Assembly (NCBI GenBank): GCA_902777125.1
Contig: CACYSQ010000001.1
Location: forward strand, 1-64,000
DNA length: 64,000 nucleotides
Source: Ruminococcus flavefaciens
GTDB lineage: Bacteria; Bacillota; Clostridia; Oscillospirales; Ruminococcaceae
Reading direction: 5' to 3'
Part shown: positions 59,379-64,000 of the stretch, in pieces
How the letters are laid out: each line of letters opens with the position of its first letter
Position numbering within the stretch: position 1 is the first letter of the stretch
The notes under the pieces: model-generated
Database searches by the model: none
Told to the model about the DNA's origin: nothing
Seen by the model: the letters and a program-made list of their open reading frames with translations, nothing else
Translations under genes and position numbers: made by a program

Positions 59379-59939
59379 ATGACCATGCCATTCCCGGAAG
59401 GGCATAGGTATACGGCGGAGGAATTCCTCAAGCTTACTTCTGAAAATGAATCAGAGCGTTATGAGCTTATCAACGGCGAGGTATTCGCACTTGCGGCACC
59501 AAGTATTTTTCATCAGAGACTTTCGATGAGACTTTCCGTCCATGTAGGCGGATATATCCTCTCGAAAAAGGGGAAATGCGAGCCCTTTGCAGCTCCGACT
59601 GATGTTTTGCTCGATGATTCAAATGTCGTACAGCCTGACTTTTTTGTTCTGTGCGACCCGACAAAGACTGATAAAAAACGATGCTACGGAGCACCTGACC
59701 TTGTGATTGAGATATCATCATCTGACCGTTCATTGGATTTTACAAGGAAACTGTCGCTTTATAAGGATTCAGGAGTGCGGGAATATTGGATAATTGATCC
59801 TGCGAGTGAAAAGGTGCTTGTATATTCGTTTGAAAAGAGCATGAATACCGTTAATATCTATAGCTTTTATGATACCGTTCCCGTCGGGATATACGGCGGA
59901 GAGCTGAGTATCTGCATAGATGAACTTATAGTTCAATAA
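59379..59939 (+). CDS. Uma2 (DUF820) family protein
   Basis: A 186-residue PD-(D/E)xK nuclease-fold protein of the Uma2 family. The motif run is YELINGEVFALAAPSIFHQ, VQPDFFVLCD (catalytic-type Asp), PDLVIEISSSDRSLDFTRKL (E-x-S motif) and YWIIDP. Uma2 proteins are very common in cyanobacteria and scattered in Clostridia; nuclease activity is predicted from fold only and the biological role is unknown. GGAGGTGAA precedes the ATG. Codons are less biased than in neighbours. Confidence 0.87.
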   Translation: MTMPFPEGHRYTAEEFLKLTSENESERYELINGEVFALAAPSIFHQRLSMRLSVHVGGYILSKKGKCEPFAAPTDVLLDDSNVVQPDFFVLCDPTKTDKKRCYGAPDLVIEISSSDRSLDFTRKLSLYKDSGVREYWIIDPASEKVLVYSFEKSMNTVNIYSFYDTVPVGIYGGELSICIDELIVQ

Positions 59940-59974
59940 CAAAACGTATTTTTTGAAAGGAGAACGCAAAGAGC

Positions 59975-62263
59975 ATGAAAAAACAGACATTCTGGATAAC
60001 GGCTGCTTCAGCCGCAGTCCTGACGGCACTCTCGGCTGTGCCTGCAGCAGCCTCAGCCGCCGCGGAAAAGGAAAAGACTCCGTCCTACAAGTGGTCGAAG
60101 GACGACGAAGGCAGGATATACTGCACCGATGCAAACGGCGACCTGTTTACAGGTGAGCAGGAGATCGGCGGTCAGTATTACCTTTTCTCATCGACCGGCG
60201 TGCTCAGGACAGGCTGGAGAACAGTTGCCGGCACAAGGTACTATTTCTCGCATGAGACAGGCAAGCCGCAGTACGGCTGGTTCGATTACAACGGCGAGAA
60301 GTACTACATCGACCGTGAGGACGGCAAGGTAAGCGGTCCGTTAATAGCGGAGGACGGCAAGGGCTATTTCTTCGATACTGCATACGGCACTCTTTCACAT
60401 ACCGAGGGCATTACAGAATACAAGGGCGAGACCTACTATGTGAATGAGGACGGCTCTCTTGCCTCCGGAGTAGTTGAGGTCAACGGAACGCCCTATGTTT
60501 TCAGCAGCGACGATTTCAAGGAGCTGACCGGCTGGCAGACCGTCGGCGAAAAGACCTTCTACTATAAGCCGGAGGACGGCAGTATCGCTGAGGGCTTCAT
60601 AACCGTTGACGATAAGGATTACTACATAGACGCCAAGGAGGGCAGAAAGACCGGTGCCTTCACAGTCGGTGAAAAGAGCTATTTCGCGGACGAGAACGGC
60701 GTTCTCGCTTCCGGCTGGGCTGAGAACGGCGATGCTTTCTTCTACTACAGCCCCGAGGATCACACCTCGCAGACCGGCTTCTTTGCGGACGGCGAGTATA
60801 TGTGCTACACCAACGCTGAGACCGGCAGAAAGACAAAGCAGTTCACCCTTGACGGAAAGCACTACATGGCTGATGAAAAGGGACATCTTGTAACAGGCTG
60901 GGCATTCGTAGTGAAGTCCTACTTCTACTTCGATCCGGAGACCTATTACACGCAGACCGGCTTCATTGCGGACGGCGAGAATATGTGCTATACCGACTGC
61001 GAGACCGGAAGAAAGGTCGGCGAGTTCACCCTTGATGAAAAGAGCTATTACGCCGACGAGAACGGTGCTCTTGCAAAGGGCTGGACAAAGGTAGGCGACA
61101 AGTTCTTCTACTACGATCCCGAGGACTACACCCTCCGCACTGGTCTTATGCAGACCGATAAGGGCTGGATATACTCCGATGCCGAAAACGGCAGATATTC
61201 CGGCGAATTCGAGATGAACGGCATACCCTATCTCGCGGACGAGAACGGTATTATCCAGACAGGCTGGCAGACCGTTGCCAACACTATCCACTATTACTAC
61301 GAGGATCTCTCCGTTCCGAAGGGAGTTGTCGAGATAGACGAAAACTACCACCTCTTCTCCGACAAGGGCGAAATGCTCATCGGACGCAGAAAATACGGCG
61401 ATAAGAAATACTATGTCGGTGAGGACGGCTGCCTCATGACCGGCTTCGTAAAGCTTGAGGACGGCACATACTATTTCAGTCCCGAGGACTTCGCGCTCGT
61501 TACCGGCTGGCTCACTCTCGACGGAAACAAGTATTTCTTCGATGATTCCGGCAAGATGCTCTCCGGACGAGTTCTCGTTGACGGCAAGAAGTATTACCTC
61601 AATGAGGAGGGTATCGTTCAGGAGGGACTTATCACCCTTGCTGACGGAACTTACCTCTTCGGTGAGGGCGGCGTTATGCAGTTCGGTCTCCAGACCATTG
61701 ACGGCGATATCTACTACTTCATTCCCAGCAGCGGCGCAATGGCGATAAACAAGTCCTTTGAGGGCTATCACTTCGGCAAGGACGGAAAGGGCAGAAAGCT
61801 CAACGCTGTACAGATAAAGGCGAACAAGATACTCGATGAGAACGGCAGATCTATAAACGAGATCTACAATTACGTTATTACCCATAACGGCTACAAGTAC
61901 ATAGAGGAGACAAAAACGCTTGCACAGATCGAAGCAATGGGCTGGAGCTACTTTGCAGATTATGCAATGAATAACTATAATGTCGTATGCTATTATTTTG
62001 CTGCGGTAACTGATATCCTCTTCCAGGAGGCAGGCTATGAGTGCCGTATTGTTTACGGTACCGGCAGAGGTGACAGCGATCACTACTGGAATCAGGTCAA
62101 GGTGGACGGCAAGTGGCTCAACTACGATACCTGCAATACCTATGCCGGAGTAGAGGATATCGAGCTCACAACACCTCACCACTATCCGACCGGAGGCTAC
62201 CGCGATACCGGCAACGGATATACGATAAAGCAGTACGTTTACGCTGATTACAGCGACAAGTGA
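59975..62263 (+). CDS. Cell-wall-binding-repeat protein with transglutaminase-like domain
   Basis: A 762-residue secreted protein. The signal peptide ends near AASAAA (about 27-30). Residues about 45-610 hold some 20-25 choline/glucan-binding-like repeats of the type TGWxxxxxxxYYFxxxxG, often ending in GEFTLDEKSYYADENG. The last about 150 residues form a transglutaminase-like domain: catalytic-type Cys in VVCYYFAAVTDIL, His in DHYWNQV and Asp in YDTCNTY. Such domains act as proteases or crosslinkers. GAAAGGAGAA precedes the ATG. It likely sits on the wall by its repeats. Confidence 0.88.
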   Translation: MKKQTFWITAASAAVLTALSAVPAAASAAAEKEKTPSYKWSKDDEGRIYCTDANGDLFTGEQEIGGQYYLFSSTGVLRTGWRTVAGTRYYFSHETGKPQYGWFDYNGEKYYIDREDGKVSGPLIAEDGKGYFFDTAYGTLSHTEGITEYKGETYYVNEDGSLASGVVEVNGTPYVFSSDDFKELTGWQTVGEKTFYYKPEDGSIAEGFITVDDKDYYIDAKEGRKTGAFTVGEKSYFADENGVLASGWAENGDAFFYYSPEDHTSQTGFFADGEYMCYTNAETGRKTKQFTLDGKHYMADEKGHLVTGWAFVVKSYFYFDPETYYTQTGFIADGENMCYTDCETGRKVGEFTLDEKSYYADENGALAKGWTKVGDKFFYYDPEDYTLRTGLMQTDKGWIYSDAENGRYSGEFEMNGIPYLADENGIIQTGWQTVANTIHYYYEDLSVPKGVVEIDENYHLFSDKGEMLIGRRKYGDKKYYVGEDGCLMTGFVKLEDGTYYFSPEDFALVTGWLTLDGNKYFFDDSGKMLSGRVLVDGKKYYLNEEGIVQEGLITLADGTYLFGEGGVMQFGLQTIDGDIYYFIPSSGAMAINKSFEGYHFGKDGKGRKLNAVQIKANKILDENGRSINEIYNYVITHNGYKYIEETKTLAQIEAMGWSYFADYAMNNYNVVCYYFAAVTDILFQEAGYECRIVYGTGRGDSDHYWNQVKVDGKWLNYDTCNTYAGVEDIELTTPHHYPTGGYRDTGNGYTIKQYVYADYSDK

Positions 62264-62285
62264 TAGACACGGAGGAAGGAAAGAA

Positions 62286-63041
62286 ATGGAAGGAAATATG
62301 AAGAGAAAAATGACAGCTATTGCCGCAGCAGCACTCGTTTTCACAGCGGCAGCAGCTTCGTGCAGCGAGGTGGACAGCACCAGGAGCTCTGTAACGGTAA
62401 ATGTCAACAGCAGCTCGGAGGCTTCCTCCGAGAACGCATCGGGAAGCACTGAGGCTTCCTCAGAAGAAAAGACATCGGAAAAGACGACTAAGGACTCGAC
62501 AGAGGAGGCGTCCGAGAAGAAGACCGAGGCTGATACCGAAGCTTCCTCCGAGGAAAATACCGAGGAGGCTACTGAGAAGCAGACTGAGGCTCAGACCGAG
62601 GCTCCCACTGAAAAGCCCACCGAGGCTTACACTCAGGCACCTCAGTTCACAGGCACAGCAGTAAGTCCAGCATACCTCGGACAGCCCTTTGCCTCATTCT
62701 CGGGCGTATACGGCACACAGTACTTTGAGCAGGTAGTGCCCTCCTGCATACCGATAGGCGATGACAGCGATATGTACGTCTATGAGTACAGCGGCATGAA
62801 GGTGCAGTGCTACTCTGAGGGCGGAGTAAAGTACGCTGCAAGCATTCACATCGACGGCAGCAGCTATTCAACTCCCGAGGGCATTCACCCCGGCTCGTCA
62901 AAGAGCGAGGTCGAGGCTGCATACGGTTCAGGCATCGTTCAGGGCAACGGCAACATCATCTACAGAGGCGGCGCCTATAACACCGAATTCACAATGAACG
63001 GAGACACGGTCTCCGCGATAGATTACGACCTCAACTACTGA
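62286..63041 (+). CDS. Lipoprotein with Thr/Glu-rich spacer
   Basis: A 251-residue predicted lipoprotein: signal peptide with lipobox AAASC (Cys25), a Ser/Thr/Glu/Lys-rich spacer (about 35-118) that lifts the rest off the membrane, then a compact domain (120-251) with GIHPGSSKSEVEAAYG near the end. That motif is like the (G)xxxxxVxxxLG turns of small BLIP/SmpA-like two-repeat folds, so a protein-binding domain is possible. No function is known to me. It lies 22 bases after the repeat/transglutaminase gene and before an MBOAT gene. Confidence 0.72.
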   Translation: MEGNMKRKMTAIAAAALVFTAAAASCSEVDSTRSSVTVNVNSSSEASSENASGSTEASSEEKTSEKTTKDSTEEASEKKTEADTEASSEENTEEATEKQTEAQTEAPTEKPTEAYTQAPQFTGTAVSPAYLGQPFASFSGVYGTQYFEQVVPSCIPIGDDSDMYVYEYSGMKVQCYSEGGVKYAASIHIDGSSYSTPEGIHPGSSKSEVEAAYGSGIVQGNGNIIYRGGAYNTEFTMNGDTVSAIDYDLNY

Positions 63042-63056
63042 TAAGGGGGAACTGTT

Positions 63057-64000
63057 TTGGTTTTCAGCAGTCCCGTATTCCTTTTCATATTCCTGACGGC
63101 TGTATACATACTCTACCGCATAGTTCCCGGTACTACGGGAAAAAACGTGCTCCTGCTGGTGTTCAGCCTGCTTTTCTACACCTTCGGCGAACCGAAGGCG
63201 GTAGTTCTCATGCTGATATCCATAGTCATGAACTACCTGTTCGGACTTGTCATGGGGAGCGGCTCAAAGGCACGGAAGCCCGTTCTCGCAGCCGCAGTCA
63301 TAGCCAACCTCACCATGCTGGGCATATTCAAATATGCAGGCTTTGGTGCGGAAATGCTGAACAAGCTGCCGTTCGTGAGCGTGGCTGTTCCGAAGATAGC
63401 GCTGCCGATAGGAATATCCTTCTACACGTTCCAGGCAATGTCCTACGTCATCGACGCCTACAAGGAGCCGAAATACGTCCAGCGCAATATCTACAAGCTC
63501 GCGCTTTACATCACGTTCTTCCCGCAGCTCGTGGCAGGTCCTATCGTAAAGTATTACGACTTCGCGGATCAGATCGACCACCGCAGCTGCACTCCGGAAC
63601 GCACCGCGCAGGGCATCAGGAGGTTCATCTTCGGACTTTCAAAGAAGCTGCTGATAGCGAATACAATGGCGGTCGCAGCCGATTACGCCTACGGTCTCGG
63701 CACAGACGAGCTCTCGATGGGGCTCGCATGGCTCGGCGCCGTATCGTATCTTTTCCAGATATACTTTGATTTCAGCGGCTACAGCGACATGGCTATCGGA
63801 CTTGGTCTGATGTTCGGCTTCACCTTCCGCGAGAACTTCAACTACCCCTACATCTCTCAGAGTATGCAGGAATTCTGGCGCAGGTGGCACATATCCGTTT
63901 CCACATGGTTCAAGGAGTACCTCTATATCCCTCTCGGCGGCAACCGCAAGGGTAAGGTGCGGACTGCGATGAACAAGCTCATCGTCTTCTTCTGCACGGG
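63057..64000 (+). CDS. MBOAT-family O-acyltransferase (3' truncated by window)
   Basis: A membrane-bound O-acyltransferase of the AlgI/DltB type, first about 314 residues; the frame runs off the window. It starts at TTG behind GGGGGA, 15 bases after the lipoprotein stop. Diagnostic segments are LPIGISFYTFQAMSYVIDAY, FPQLVAGPIVKY, YFDFSGYSDMAIGLGLMFGF and QEFWRRWHISVSTWFKEYL with the conserved WHIS-region histidine of the family (the second invariant His lies past the window). Enzymes of this type acetylate or alanylate surface polysaccharides. A GDSL/SGNH or DltD-like partner is expected downstream. Confidence 0.93.
   Translation, partial: MVFSSPVFLFIFLTAVYILYRIVPGTTGKNVLLLVFSLLFYTFGEPKAVVLMLISIVMNYLFGLVMGSGSKARKPVLAAAVIANLTMLGIFKYAGFGAEMLNKLPFVSVAVPKIALPIGISFYTFQAMSYVIDAYKEPKYVQRNIYKLALYITFFPQLVAGPIVKYYDFADQIDHRSCTPERTAQGIRRFIFGLSKKLLIANTMAVAADYAYGLGTDELSMGLAWLGAVSYLFQIYFDFSGYSDMAIGLGLMFGFTFRENFNYPYISQSMQEFWRRWHISVSTWFKEYLYIPLGGNRKGKVRTAMNKLIVFFCT

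Noticed and set aside
60395..62449. Long open frame on the minus strand opposite the wall-repeat protein
   Set aside because: It mirrors the repeat-rich codons of the plus-strand gene, has no ribosome site and the plus frame has signal peptide, repeats and a catalytic domain.
1..64000. tRNA, rRNA or transposase genes
   Set aside because: None was recognised on reading intergenic regions on both strands.

Overview
The window looks like chromosome of a low-GC, Gram-positive anaerobe of the Ruminococcaceae, most like a cellulosome-making Ruminococcus of the R. flavefaciens / R. champanellensis type. The best marker is a secreted GH48 cellulase that carries its own dockerin (40944-43475). An [FeFe]-hydrogenase-like sensor, many TTGACA-17-TATAAT promoters and a classic Firmicutes yicC-to-thiN housekeeping operon agree with this. 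The genus call is inference from gene content; there is no rRNA in the window. I saw no tRNA, CRISPR array, transposase or prophage.

Layout. 1-2563 is the 3' part of rpoC. 2786-4516 (minus) is a PP2C phosphatase plus vWA protein pair. 4839-7029 holds a beta/alpha-barrel protein, a YqeG-type HAD phosphatase and a VanW protein. 7282-9700 (minus) is a COG0523 GTPase and a Wzx-like flippase. 9976-12498 is apbE, a NusG-II protein, a Gx transporter and hpt. 12674-19159 (minus) is the most unusual block: a zinc-ribbon/LRR protein, an atypical kinase with a C-terminal Zn ribbon, a vWA protein, a PP2C and a zinc-less cytidine-deaminase-fold protein with a Tyr/Pro/Gln/Gly-rich tail, followed by a separately promoted two-TM protein. 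19812-28482 is a signalling stretch: sugar-binding lipoprotein with a membrane GGDEF protein, a gene of unknown function, a DivIVA-like protein, a sensory hydrogenase-like protein and a GGDEF-EAL protein. 28607-33538 contains a TSCPD protein, an unlisted 30-residue spoVM homologue, pspA, and a ppk2-gntR-ttcA-phd-like operon plus a flavodoxin. 33751-35616 is a DUF1846 gene and a small membrane protein. 35694-40363 (minus) is a Gld-type ABC exporter. 40944-43475 is the GH48 gene. 43634-57202 is a 14-gene operon from yicC to thiN, with priA, def, fmt, rsmB, rlmN, prpC, prkC and rsgA. 57295-64000 is a surface region: a sigma/anti-sigma pair, a Uma2 protein, a cell-wall-repeat/transglutaminase protein, a lipoprotein and an MBOAT acyltransferase cut by the window end.

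How it fits together. Protein phosphorylation recurs: three PP2C phosphatases, one canonical PASTA kinase, one divergent kinase and two vWA proteins. The five-gene block at 13459-19159 resembles the TerY-P vWA/PP2C/kinase triad with three extra partners, and the pair at 2786-4516 looks like a kinase-less duplicate. Cyclic-di-GMP proteins and the hydrogenase-like sensor suggest dense environmental sensing, and the surface genes and GH48 fit a fibre-attached life.

Non-coding structure is also informative. Several genes end in near-identical AAAGGGACGC...GCGTCCCTTT terminators. Palindromic intergenic repeats with a GTAGGGGCGCATTCCGTGCGCC core recur. Two inverted-repeat units carrying a promoter lie at 30120-30190 and 59041-59188, in opposite orientation beside the same flank.
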